Below, piece by piece: positions 18,310 through 27,156 of a DNA stretch of 64,000 bases. Position 1 is the stretch's first letter, and every line of letters begins with the position of its first letter. A program made the translations under genes and the position numbers. Source of the DNA: Blastocatellia bacterium AA13 (GTDB taxonomy: Bacteria > Acidobacteriota > Blastocatellia > UBA7656); assembly GCA_003222245.1 (NCBI GenBank), contig QHVH01000018.1, positions 1-64,000 of the forward strand, in the 5' to 3' direction. The notes under the pieces are model-generated. The model saw nothing but the letters and a program-made list of their open reading frames with translations, was not told the origin of the DNA and did not search any database.

Positions 18310-19056
18310 TTATCTCTTCAGCCAGCTAAACAAACCGTACCACGTCGTCTCCCGGTAGAGCGCTGCTATCGAATCCGTCAGCGGTATGTTCTTCGGGCAG
18401 ACTTGCACGCAGTTCTGCGCGTTTCCGCAGTCCGAAATGCCTCCGTCATCCATGATCGCTTCGAGCCGCACATCCTTATGCAGCGCTCCGGAGGGATGTT
18501 CGTTAAACAGCCGCACTTGATTAAGCGCCGCTGCGCCGATGAACTGCGATCTGGGGTTTATTTGCGGGCAGGCTTCAAGACAGCAGCCGCAAGTCATGCA
18601 CGTGGATAGCACATAGCGCGTTTGCTGAACGTCGGGCGCCACCCGCGGGCCGGGCCCGAGGTCGTGTGTGCCGTCGATATCGATCCAGGCGTGAACCTTC
18701 TTGAGCGATTCGAACATGCGCGAGCGGTCGACCATCAGATCGCGAACGACCGGGAACTTCGTCATCGGTTCGACCTTGATGGGCTGCTCGATTTTATCCA
18801 CAAGCGCGGTACAGCCCTGGCGGACTCTGCCGTTGATGACCATCGTGCAGGCGCCGCAGACTTCTTCAAGGCAGTTAGACTCCCAGACGACCGGAGTCGT
18901 AGGTTTGCCGTCAGCCGTAACAGGATTCTTCTGAATATCCATCAGGCAGGTGAGCAGGTTTTCACCCTTGCGATGCGGCACCTCGAACTCTTCCCATCGC
19001 GCGCTTGTGTCGGGACCATCCTGCCGTTTGATCTTCAATCTTACAGTGTCTGCCAT
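18310..19056 (-). CDS. sdhB: Succinate dehydrogenase iron-sulfur subunit
   Basis: 248 residues. It carries electrons from the flavoprotein to the membrane quinone site. An N-terminal plant-type ferredoxin domain has the [2Fe-2S] cysteines in SNCLEEVCGACTMVINGRVRQGC. The C-terminal domain has CMTCGCCLEACPQ and CGNAQNCVQVCPKN for the [4Fe-4S] and [3Fe-4S] clusters. Sequence and gene order (C-A-B) match the Bacillus-type complex with a single diheme cytochrome anchor, usually menaquinone-linked. It is the last gene of the operon, followed by a probable terminator. Confidence 0.95.
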   Translation of the reverse strand: MADTVRLKIKRQDGPDTSARWEEFEVPHRKGENLLTCLMDIQKNPVTADGKPTTPVVWESNCLEEVCGACTMVINGRVRQGCTALVDKIEQPIKVEPMTKFPVVRDLMVDRSRMFESLKKVHAWIDIDGTHDLGPGPRVAPDVQQTRYVLSTCMTCGCCLEACPQINPRSQFIGAAALNQVRLFNEHPSGALHKDVRLEAIMDDGGISDCGNAQNCVQVCPKNIPLTDSIAALYRETTWYGLFSWLKR

Positions 19057-19091
19057 CTCTTTTTCTCGACCTTTTCCACACCGTTAAGGCT

Positions 19092-20879
19092 CTAACTCGC
19101 CTTCTTATCGACGTCGTATTTTCGCGGACGCGGTTTGATTTGCGATATATCGACCGGTTCGTAGCTGAACTCGGGGCCTTCGCGCGAATACGTAGCAATA
19201 GTCGTCTTGAGAAACTGCTCGTCGTTGCGTGCCGGAAAATCAGGTTTATAGTGGGCGCCGCGCGATTCATTGCGATTGAGCGCTCCAAGAGTTATTGCGC
19301 GCGCCAACAGCAGCATGTTGTAAAGCTGGCGCGCGTGTGGAAGCGCCTGAGTAGCCCAGTAGATCTTTTCGTTGATGTCGATGCCGTCGAATCTCTCGAT
19401 CAACTCCTGAAGCTTTGCGTCGGTTTCTTCGAGCTTCTTGTTGTAGCGAACAACCGTGACGTGATCGGTCATCCACTTGCCCATCTCTTCGTGCAGGCTG
19501 TACGCATTCTCGGGCCCGCGCTGGTTCTTCAGCTTCTCGTTGATCGCAACCTGCCGCTTCAATTCCGCCTCGTGCAAACCGTTTAGCGTTTCGCCGCGTC
19601 CGGCGCCGGTCGCATGATTGACTGCCGCCTTACCGGTCACGATTCCCGCGTAGATACAGCTCAAAAGCGAGTTCGCGCCCAGACGATTCGCTCCGTGGAT
19701 TGAATAATCGCACTCGCCTACGGCGAATACTCCGGGAACGTTGGTCATCTGATCGTAGTCGACCCAGATGCCGCCCATCGTGTAGTGCATTCCGGGAAAT
19801 ATCTTCATCGGCGTGTGACGAGGATCGTCGCCGACGAACTTCTCATAAATTTCGAGAATGGCTCCAAGCTTACGATCGAGCGTCTCGGCGGGGATATGGG
19901 TCAGGTCGAGATAGACCATGTTGCCGCCGCCTACGCCGTAACCGTCCAGGCAGGCCTGAAAGATCTCTCTCGTTGCGATATCGCGGGGAACCAGATTTCC
20001 GTAGGCCGGGTATTTCTCTTCGAGGAAGTACCATCGCTCGCTCTCGGGAATCGACGACGGGTCTCGCTCGTCGCCTTGCTTTTTGGGAACCCAGACCCGG
20101 CCGCCTTCCCCGCGAGCCGACTCCGACATAAGCCGCAGCTTGTCCTCGCCCGGAATAGCCGTGGGATGGACTTGAATGAACTCGCCGTTTGCGTATTTCA
20201 CTCCCTGCTGATAAAGAGCCGCCTGTGCCGAGCCCGTGCAGATCACCGAGTTCGTGGATTTTCCAAAGATCGAGCCCACGCCTCCGGTAGCCATCACTAT
20301 CGCGTCGGAAGGGAATGCCTTTACTTCGAGGGTTCGAAGATTCATCGCGGTAAGGCCGCGACAAACCTGATTGTCATCCAGAACGGCGGAGAGGAATTCC
20401 CACCATTCGTACTTAGTGACCAATCCTTCGACCTCGAATCGTCGAACCTGCTCATCAAGCGCATAGAGCAACTGTTGACCGGTAGAAGCTCCGGCGAACG
20501 CCGTGCGATGGTGCTTCGTTCCGCCAAAGCGCCTGAAATCTATGAGGCCTTCCGCTGTCCTCGAGAACGGGACGCCCATGCGGTCGAACATATAGATGAT
20601 GGCGGGCGCCATCTCGCACATTGCTCGAACCGGCGGCTGATTCGCGAGAAAGTCGCCGCCATAAATCGTGTCGTCAAAGTGAACCAAAGGCGAATCGCCT
20701 TCGCCTTTGGTGTTGACCGCACCGTTGATGCCTCCCTGCGCGCATACCGAATGTGAGCGGCGCACGGGCACGAGCGAGAACAGGTCGACGCGATGACCCT
20801 GTTCGGCAATCTTGATCGTTGTCATCAATCCGGCGAGCCCGCCGCCTATGACCGAGACTCGAATATCAGCATTCGCCAT
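19092..20879 (-). CDS. sdhA: Succinate dehydrogenase flavoprotein subunit
   Basis: 595 residues, complete. It oxidises succinate to fumarate with covalently bound FAD. VSVIGGGLAGLMTTIKIAEQGHRVDLFS is the FAD-binding Rossmann motif. SHSVCAQGGINGA contains the motif around the flavin-linking histidine region. VHPTAIPGEDKLRLMSESARGEGG, MHYTMGGIWVDYDQMT and HGANRLGANSLLSCIYAG are substrate and FAD contacts. It lies between sdhC (36-base gap) and sdhB (35-base gap) in one operon. Confidence 0.96.
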   Translation of the reverse strand: MANADIRVSVIGGGLAGLMTTIKIAEQGHRVDLFSLVPVRRSHSVCAQGGINGAVNTKGEGDSPLVHFDDTIYGGDFLANQPPVRAMCEMAPAIIYMFDRMGVPFSRTAEGLIDFRRFGGTKHHRTAFAGASTGQQLLYALDEQVRRFEVEGLVTKYEWWEFLSAVLDDNQVCRGLTAMNLRTLEVKAFPSDAIVMATGGVGSIFGKSTNSVICTGSAQAALYQQGVKYANGEFIQVHPTAIPGEDKLRLMSESARGEGGRVWVPKKQGDERDPSSIPESERWYFLEEKYPAYGNLVPRDIATREIFQACLDGYGVGGGNMVYLDLTHIPAETLDRKLGAILEIYEKFVGDDPRHTPMKIFPGMHYTMGGIWVDYDQMTNVPGVFAVGECDYSIHGANRLGANSLLSCIYAGIVTGKAAVNHATGAGRGETLNGLHEAELKRQVAINEKLKNQRGPENAYSLHEEMGKWMTDHVTVVRYNKKLEETDAKLQELIERFDGIDINEKIYWATQALPHARQLYNMLLLARAITLGALNRNESRGAHYKPDFPARNDEQFLKTTIATYSREGPEFSYEPVDISQIKPRPRKYDVDKKAS

Positions 20880-20915
20880 TTTGCAGTCCTAGAGATTTTC
20901 TGTTGATGCTCGCAA

Positions 20916-21581
20916 TCAGTGTATGAAAGCGAGGGCCGCGTTTATCCCAATGGCCGTCAGCACGACTCCGACTACGCCGCACGCATAGCCGACCAGCCGT
21001 TGTGTGCGCCTGCCAACCGCGATTCCCCAATCTATCAGGAACAGCCACAGCCCGTTGGCGAAGTGGAACGTGGTCGACGCAATTCCGACGAAGTAAACGA
21101 AGAGGATCGTTGGATTCAGGAACTCGCCTCGGACAATTTGAAAAGCCTGATCCGGATGCGCCGCGACCGACCGCGTGTTCAGTCCGGGAATCAAGCCGAA
21201 CCTGAAATTGAGTACGTGAAAAGTGATGAACACAAAGAGAATCACCCCGGTGACGCGCTGAATCACATAGAGCCAATTGCGCCCGAAGTCATAAGAACCC
21301 GCGTTCGGCTTTCCCTCGTAGGTAATCACGAGACCATAGACCGCGTGATAAATCAGCGGCACGAAAATGCCCAACACCTCGACAAACAGGACGTAAGGCA
21401 AGGACTGCAAATCTCCGACGGCTTCGTTGAAGAGTTGGATGCCCGTCCGGTTGGCGGACACCGAGCCGAGAGCTTTGGAGTTGGTGTAGAAGTGTTCGAG
21501 TAGGAAGATGCCGAGCGGGAGGATTCCCGTAAGCTGGTGGAGCTTGCGCAACACGAAGTGTCGCGAGACTTTTATAGACAT
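20916..21581 (-). CDS. sdhC: Succinate dehydrogenase cytochrome b558 membrane subunit
   Basis: 221 residues with about five membrane helices and conserved histidines for two hemes (LHQLTGILPLGIFLLEHFYTN, IYHAVYGLVI, FITFHVLNFRFGL, STTFHFANGLWLFLIDWGI). It anchors SdhAB and passes electrons to quinone, probably menaquinone as in other type B complexes. It is the first gene of sdhCAB. A hairpin lies about 40-60 bases upstream (21622-21643). Confidence 0.93.
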   Translation of the reverse strand: MSIKVSRHFVLRKLHQLTGILPLGIFLLEHFYTNSKALGSVSANRTGIQLFNEAVGDLQSLPYVLFVEVLGIFVPLIYHAVYGLVITYEGKPNAGSYDFGRNWLYVIQRVTGVILFVFITFHVLNFRFGLIPGLNTRSVAAHPDQAFQIVRGEFLNPTILFVYFVGIASTTFHFANGLWLFLIDWGIAVGRRTQRLVGYACGVVGVVLTAIGINAALAFIH

Positions 21582-21932
21582 TAGATAAAGGCTCCTGGTG
21601 ACCTCGATCCGAGTGCCTGCCGACCGGCCCTTTTCGGCCGGTCAGTGATTCTTAAATGCTGCAAACAACAAGTACCGCGGGCTTCGGCCCGCCTGGCGAT
21701 GGTCCTGACCGATTAAGTTTAACGGCGGGACCAAAAAGCAAACCGTAATTCATAGCACTCTACTGTGACTCTAGACAACCGCATAACGCATATCAAGCAG
21801 CAGCTGGTAGTGGGGTCACAGTGTGTTGCCGCCCTGAAATAGTTTGATCTTGCGACCATTCCTTGCGCCCATTCCTTGCGCCCTTGACCATACGCGTGGC
21901 TGCGAAGTATTCTGCCGCCAAGGAGAGCGCCT
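21582..21932. other. Intergenic region between sdhC and the DNA methyltransferase
   Basis: 351 bases with no convincing gene. It holds the hairpin GACCGGCC (21622-21629) / GGCCGGTC (21636-21643), without a T-run, in the probable sdh leader. A direct repeat, CCATTCCTTGCGCCC, occurs twice in tandem near 21857-21886. Promoters for sdhCAB (leftward) and the methyltransferase (rightward) should be here. Confidence 0.45.
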
Positions 21933-22892
21933 TTGGTAGCAACGCTGCGACAATCAACCTCTTCCCCGCTCAAGAAGCTCGCGCTAGATTATACGTCTCA
22001 CTCTGTTGGTAATTCTCTCCTTGTCCACGCTGACTGCCTCGAATGGTTGAGTCGTATTCCCGAAAACAGCATTCACGCGGTTGTTACTGATCCTCCTTAT
22101 GGCGTCAAAGAGTACGACTTTGACCAAATTGAAAAGCGGGAAAATGGAAACGGTGGTATTTGGCGAATTCCGCCCTCGTTTGATGGACACAAACGCGCTC
22201 CCCTTCCGCGCTTTACTGCACTCAACGAAAAGGAGCGCGAGACATTGCGGCGGTTCTTCACCGAATGGAGCCGCGCCCTAGTTCACGCTCTGCGACCCGG
22301 AGGCCATCTTTTCATCGCCAGTAACTCCTTTCTTTCTCAGCTTGTTTTTTCCGCTCTAATTGCTGGCGGCTTGGAGTTTCGGGGAGAAATTATCCGTTTG
22401 GTTCGAACGTTGCGGGGTGGTGACAGGCCAAAAAACGCAGAAGAAGAGTTCCCGGAAGTTCAATCAATGGCTCGTGGCTGTTATGAACCGTGGGGAATTC
22501 TAAGAAAGCCAATGCTTCCGAACATGAAAGTCAGCGATTGCTTGCGAGAGTTTGAGACAGGCGGTTTGCGCCGTGCGCCAAATGAGCTTCCGTTTAATGA
22601 TGTGATTCAAAGCACTCGAACGCCACAGCAGGAGCGTGCTATCGCAAATCACCCCAGTCTCAAGCCACAGGCGTTCTTACGCCAGCTTGTGTATTCAGCT
22701 CTTCCGCTTGGCAAAGGAATCATTGCCGATCCCTTTATGGGATCGGGGTCAACGATAGCCGCGGTTGAGGCTATAGGACTATCTGCTATTGGTATTGAGC
22801 GCTATCTCGATTATTACCAGCTAAGTATTAAGGCTACTCCTCGCTTGGCGGCGCTACACTCCCAAGCTCAGCTTCCACTTCTTCCAAGCTAA
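21933..22892 (+). CDS. Type II DNA methyltransferase (beta-class, N4-cytosine/N6-adenine)
   Basis: 319 residues. Motif IV DPPY is in VVTDPPYGVKEYDFDQ near residue 53. Motif I comes late, in IIADPFMGSGSTIAAVEA, so the order IV-then-I marks a beta-class amino-methyltransferase. It transfers a methyl group from SAM to an exocyclic amino group within a target site that cannot be read from the sequence. The start is a TTG, chosen because AAGGAGAG (21920-21927) is ideally placed. Its 3' end overlaps by 59 bases the convergent gene for a PD-(D/E)xK nuclease, which together form a restriction-modification pair. Confidence 0.88.
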   Translation: MVATLRQSTSSPLKKLALDYTSHSVGNSLLVHADCLEWLSRIPENSIHAVVTDPPYGVKEYDFDQIEKRENGNGGIWRIPPSFDGHKRAPLPRFTALNEKERETLRRFFTEWSRALVHALRPGGHLFIASNSFLSQLVFSALIAGGLEFRGEIIRLVRTLRGGDRPKNAEEEFPEVQSMARGCYEPWGILRKPMLPNMKVSDCLREFETGGLRRAPNELPFNDVIQSTRTPQQERAIANHPSLKPQAFLRQLVYSALPLGKGIIADPFMGSGSTIAAVEAIGLSAIGIERYLDYYQLSIKATPRLAALHSQAQLPLLPS

Positions 22893-23541
22893 TGTCTGCT
22901 TTGGGAGCCCGGTAGATACAATTCGCCTTCATTTTCTCAAAGCCCACTTTTGTTACGCTCGCTGTTATTGTTCGACGACTCTCTTCTGAGCGCCCAGAGA
23001 AGCTCCAGTCCGACTTTTCAAGTTGTGCTCCCATCACCATCAAAAACCGCAGCGGTCTTGGATCATCTGGGCCATCCGCCACCCGATTGCTATCGTACAC
23101 GAATACCATAAGCCATGTATCTTCTGCGTTGTGACCTTGCCAGCCTGATGTGTATCGAGATGCTTTTATTTCTATACCCTCTCCTGCGTGTTGCGCCGCA
23201 TCGCCTTCGAATCTCCCGGCCGGCAATAGATCAGGATGACCGTTATGATATTTGTTCTTCACAACGCCTGCACAGTGTTTTGGAATCCGAGCATTCATGA
23301 ACTCCCCAACAAGACTGCTAAAGTTGGCTGACATCATTATCGATTCCAGCCGGGATATCTTCTCCTCGAAAAGTCTATTGTTTATGAATCCCAGGAAGTT
23401 CAGGAAGTCGCTCATTGCAGCGCCAATATGTTCTGCTTTTAGCCCAAAGGGAAGATTCGCATGGGGATTGAATCCGGAAGTGTCAAGCGGAATCGGAGTG
23501 CAGGCTGCCTTTTCGAGGTCTGTTCCGCTCACGGGGCCCAA
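22834..23541 (-). CDS. Putative type II restriction endonuclease, partner of the methyltransferase
   Basis: 235 residues from a TTG. HPDLLPAG followed about 20 residues later by GIEIKASRY gives the PD...(E)xK arrangement of PD-(D/E)xK nucleases, and GWQGHNAEDTWLMVF follows as in several type II enzymes. Convergent overlap with a methyltransferase gene supports the role. The reading frame stays open and protein-like for 26 codons upstream of the TTG (to 23619) but has no ATG, GTG or TTG there, so the N-terminus is uncertain or decayed. I do not know the recognition site. Confidence 0.7.
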   Translation of the reverse strand: MGPVSGTDLEKAACTPIPLDTSGFNPHANLPFGLKAEHIGAAMSDFLNFLGFINNRLFEEKISRLESIMMSANFSSLVGEFMNARIPKHCAGVVKNKYHNGHPDLLPAGRFEGDAAQHAGEGIEIKASRYTSGWQGHNAEDTWLMVFVYDSNRVADGPDDPRPLRFLMVMGAQLEKSDWSFSGRSEESRRTITASVTKVGFEKMKANCIYRAPKADISLEEVEAELGSVAPPSEE

Positions 23542-23732
23542 TGTTATCGGACCAACATCCCACGAGCAACGGTATTCGCTTTGTTTTATTCTACCTATGT
23601 TGGCGTTGAGGATTATGCCTTATTACCTTAATACCCACTATCCAGCCGTTCGCGGCTTGCCGCCGTTAGATCCTCGCCCGATTGAATTGACCACCGATTG
23701 CTGACCGCTGATTGCTGATGTATGAATGATGA

Positions 23733-24719
23733 ATGCGGTTGATCTTCATGGGAACGCCCGAATTTGCCGTGCCTACACTGGAACGACTCGTTCACGACGG
23801 CCGCGAGATCGTCGCCGCTTTCACTCAACCGGACAAACCTTCCGGCAGGGGTAAGAAGCTCAACGCGCCGCCGGTGAAACTTGCCGCCGAGTCGCACGGC
23901 ATTCCCGTTTATCAGCCCGCCAGGATCAAAGCCAACGAAGAGGTTCGCGCCGTTTTCGAAGAGGCCGCAGCCGACGCATGCATAGTCGCGGCTTACGGCA
24001 AGATTCTTCCGGAATGGCTGCTTAGGATTCCAAGGCTCGGCTGCATAAACGTTCACGCTTCGCTGCTGCCGCGTTATCGCGGAGCCGCGCCGATCAACTG
24101 GGTCATAGCCAATGGCGAGCGCGAGACCGGGATAACGATCATGCAGATGGACGCCGGCATGGATACTGGACCCCTTCTCGCTGCAAGGGCGATTCATATT
24201 GGAGAGCGCGAGACCGCCTCACAGCTTTCCATCCGGCTGTCGCAGCTTGGAGCCGATGTCCTCTCTGAGACACTGCCGAAGATCGAACAGGGACGCATCA
24301 CGCCGATTGCACAGGACAATGCGCAAGCCACTTACGCGCCCATACTCAAACGCGAAGATGGACTAATCAACGTGAAGCTGACCGCTCAAGAAATTTCCAA
24401 TCGAGTAAGAGCTTTTGAACCGTGGCCCGGCGTTTTCACGACGTTTCGAGGTCAGCGGCTTATGATAAGGCGCGCCGAAGAATCGCAGGCGCGGCCGGAA
24501 TACAGGATAGGATCGGTCATCTCTATCGATCATTCCGGAATAAGGGCAGCGTGTGCTGAACAGACCGCGCTCTTGATCCTTGAGCTCCAGATCGAAGGCA
24601 AGCGCAGGATGTCCGCCTGGGACTTCGCCAACGGCATGAGGCTTCGGCAAGGCGACGACCTGTTCGGCTGCGTGATCCCGATGAACGGCTCTTCCGCGAA
24701 CGTTTCAGGTGAGGCATGA
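23733..24719 (+). CDS. fmt: Methionyl-tRNA formyltransferase
   Basis: 328 residues. It formylates initiator Met-tRNA using 10-formyl-tetrahydrofolate. FMGTPEFAVPTLERL is the N-terminal signature, INVHASLLPRYRGAAPINWVIANGE contains the catalytic Asn-His region, and ITIMQMDAGMDTGP follows. The C-terminal tRNA-binding OB-like domain starts near residue 210 (INVKLTAQEISNRVRAFEPWPG). It overlaps rsmB by 4 bases (ATGA), so the two are cotranslated; the fmt-rsmB pair is a common bacterial arrangement. Confidence 0.95.
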   Translation: MRLIFMGTPEFAVPTLERLVHDGREIVAAFTQPDKPSGRGKKLNAPPVKLAAESHGIPVYQPARIKANEEVRAVFEEAAADACIVAAYGKILPEWLLRIPRLGCINVHASLLPRYRGAAPINWVIANGERETGITIMQMDAGMDTGPLLAARAIHIGERETASQLSIRLSQLGADVLSETLPKIEQGRITPIAQDNAQATYAPILKREDGLINVKLTAQEISNRVRAFEPWPGVFTTFRGQRLMIRRAEESQARPEYRIGSVISIDHSGIRAACAEQTALLILELQIEGKRRMSAWDFANGMRLRQGDDLFGCVIPMNGSSANVSGEA

Positions 24720-26074
24720 AAGAGGCGCGCACTGGTAAGATCAGCATAAGCCCGGCGCGGTTGCCGGCCTTCGAAATACTTCTCAAAGTTCATAACGGCG
24801 CCTATTCTTCGGACCTCTTAGCCGCAAGACAGGATGACATTCGTCTACCGGAGGACAGGGCTCTCGCGCGCGAGCTTGTATTGGGAGTGCTCAGGCATCA
24901 ATCGACGCTCGATTATTTCATCGAGCTTTATGCGGATCGCGCGGTTTCCCGGCTGGACACCCAGGTGGTTGTCGCTCTTCGAATCGGCATCTACCAGATT
25001 CGTTATCTGAAACGAGTTCCGCATTCCGCGGCCGTGAACGAATCCGTCAACCTCGTGAAACGGTCCGGCGTAACAAGCGCAGCCGGACTCGTGAATGCGG
25101 TTCTGCGGAAGGCTGCCGCGAACATCGGCGATCAACCCGGCCGGACAATAGCGGATTCGGCTCAGAGGCGGGCGGTGGAACTCTCGCATCCGGAGTGGCT
25201 CATTGCCCGATGGGAGACCTTGCTGGGCGAGGAAGAAGCAACGCGGCTGGCGCAGGCGAACAATAAGCGGGCGGGCGTCTCATTTCGGGTGAATGGGTGC
25301 AAGGAGCTTGATAATGCGAGCGTTGTATCGGAATTGGAACGACGAGGCTTGACGATTCGCGAGTCGGCCTATGTGCCCGGCGCGTTGATATTGGAGAGCG
25401 GCGATCCCGCGATCCTTCAGGATGCGATGACCAGCGGAGCGATTTATATCCAGGATGAGGCCTCGCAGCTTGTGTCGTTGTTGGTTGACCCGCAACCGGG
25501 CGAGCGAATTCTGGATCTCTGCGCGGCTCCGGGATCGAAGGCAACCCATCTTGCATCGCTGACTCGCAACGCCGCGTGGATAATCGCCTGCGACGTGAAT
25601 CCCAGAAGGCTCATTACGCTGACCGAAATCAGCCGCCGCTTAAATGCCCGGATGGCGGCTCCGATTGCAATGGACGGCACGCGAAACCTGCCGTTCTTGA
25701 GCGACGTCGTTTTTGATCGAGTGCTTGTTGATGCGCCTTGCACCGGAACCGGCACGGTGCGTAGAAATCCTGAAATCAAATGGAGACTCTCTCCAACCGA
25801 TCCAGCAAGGCTCTCCGGCGTTCAATCCATTTTGCTCGAACGCGCCGCTCAGGTTGTTAAGCCCGGCGGAAGGCTTGTTTACTCAACGTGCTCACTCGAA
25901 CGGGAAGAAAACGAAATTATCGTCGAACGCTTTCTCGAAAACGCCGCTGACTTCAAACTGGTGAGCCCGGATGCGTATCCGGATTTGGAGTCCGAGGGCG
26001 GCATCATCAGAACTTTTCCACACAGGCATGATATGGACGGATTCTTTGCCGCGGTATTTGAAAGGAATAAATAA
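24716..26074 (+). CDS. rsmB: 16S rRNA m5C967 methyltransferase RsmB
   Basis: 452 residues. The N-terminal NusB-like RNA-binding domain is seen as LAARQDDIRLPEDRALARELVLGVLRHQSTLDYFI. The C-terminal SAM domain has ILDLCAAPGSKATHLASL, VLVDAPCTGTGTVRRNPEIKW (motif IV cysteine) and VYSTCSLEREENE (motif VI catalytic cysteine). It methylates cytosine 967 of 16S rRNA. The family resemblance to RsmB/Sun is clear. The start overlaps fmt. Confidence 0.93.
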   Translation: MKEARTGKISISPARLPAFEILLKVHNGAYSSDLLAARQDDIRLPEDRALARELVLGVLRHQSTLDYFIELYADRAVSRLDTQVVVALRIGIYQIRYLKRVPHSAAVNESVNLVKRSGVTSAAGLVNAVLRKAAANIGDQPGRTIADSAQRRAVELSHPEWLIARWETLLGEEEATRLAQANNKRAGVSFRVNGCKELDNASVVSELERRGLTIRESAYVPGALILESGDPAILQDAMTSGAIYIQDEASQLVSLLVDPQPGERILDLCAAPGSKATHLASLTRNAAWIIACDVNPRRLITLTEISRRLNARMAAPIAMDGTRNLPFLSDVVFDRVLVDAPCTGTGTVRRNPEIKWRLSPTDPARLSGVQSILLERAAQVVKPGGRLVYSTCSLEREENEIIVERFLENAADFKLVSPDAYPDLESEGGIIRTFPHRHDMDGFFAAVFERNK

Positions 26075-26193
26075 CAGGGAGCATGCAGCGGCAAGGTTGT
26101 GTCGGCGTGTGATCTTGATGTTTACTGACCGATTCGCAAGTACACCTTGTTTTTAACGCGTGATGTGTATTTCAGGGAAAGACGGAATGAACT

Positions 26194-27156
26194 GTGACGA
26201 ATATCGATCTGAATAGAATCAAACAAGCGCGCGAACGGATCGCCTCCGCGGTGCGGCGTCCTCCGCTAGAGCGCTCTCGCGGCATGTCCATCGGCGAGCG
26301 CGACATTCTGCTCAAGCTGGAATGCCTGCAGCTCACCGGCTCATTCAAGATCAGAGGAGCAACGGCAAGATTGACGGCGCTCACCGAAGAAGAAAAAGCT
26401 CGCGGACTTTTAACTGTTTCGGCGGGAAATCACGGGCTTGCGATTGCTCACGCGGCGGAAGCGCTTGGCCTGGATGCAACCGTCATCGTGCCGACTTCGG
26501 CCTCACGAACCAAGGTTGAGCAGATCAGGCGATACCCTGTCACATTGATCGAGCACGGAGCCACATATAACGATGCCGAGAATTGGGCGCGCCGGAGGGA
26601 GCGGGAAACCGGCATAACATTTATCCCGCCTTACAACGATCCTGACGTGATAGCCGGACAAGGCACGATAGGGCTCGAGATATTGGAAGATGCGCCGGAG
26701 CTCGATGCCGTGCTCGTGCCGATAGGAGGAGGCGGCCTTATCGCGGGGGTCGCGGCGGCCATCAAAGAGACAAATCCTCGAATAAAGGTGTATGGCGTTG
26801 AACCCCAGGCTTCGCCCACGATGATCAAGGCTCTTGAGGCGGGCGAGATAATCGAGATCGCGGAGGAACCCACGATCGCCGACGGGCTGTCGGGCAACAT
26901 CGAGCCCGAGTCGATAACTTTCCCAATAATTCAACGTCTCGTGGACGACATACTATTGGTGAGCGAAGAGGCCATGGCGCGCGCGATTGCGACAACAGCT
27001 CGCGAAGAGCACCTGATTATTGAAGCCTCGGCGGCCACGGGCATCGCCGCACTCGACGACGACCGGTTTAACACCGGCCGTACAGCGGTCGTTGTCACCG
27101 GCCGAAATATCGCCTTCGATCTGTTCAAAAGAATCTGCGCGAGTTCACATGAGTGA
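26194..27156 (+). CDS. Threonine/serine ammonia-lyase family PLP enzyme
   Basis: 320 residues from a GTG. LKLECLQLTGSFKIRGATARL contains the PLP-binding lysine, TVSAGNHGLAIAHAAEALG the Asn that contacts PLP, and VPIGGGGLIAGVAAAI the glycine-rich phosphate loop. It lacks the C-terminal ACT domain of biosynthetic IlvA, so it is the short catabolic threonine dehydratase or serine racemase type. It overlaps the next gene by 8 bases (ATGAGTGA), so they are coupled. Confidence 0.85.
   Translation: MTNIDLNRIKQARERIASAVRRPPLERSRGMSIGERDILLKLECLQLTGSFKIRGATARLTALTEEEKARGLLTVSAGNHGLAIAHAAEALGLDATVIVPTSASRTKVEQIRRYPVTLIEHGATYNDAENWARRRERETGITFIPPYNDPDVIAGQGTIGLEILEDAPELDAVLVPIGGGGLIAGVAAAIKETNPRIKVYGVEPQASPTMIKALEAGEIIEIAEEPTIADGLSGNIEPESITFPIIQRLVDDILLVSEEAMARAIATTAREEHLIIEASAATGIAALDDDRFNTGRTAVVVTGRNIAFDLFKRICASSHE

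Noticed and set aside
27020-27148. Extension of the rfbD-like frame into the dehydratase gene
   Set aside because: The Rossmann motif starts just after the ATG at 27149, and the upstream part is shadow of the dehydratase.
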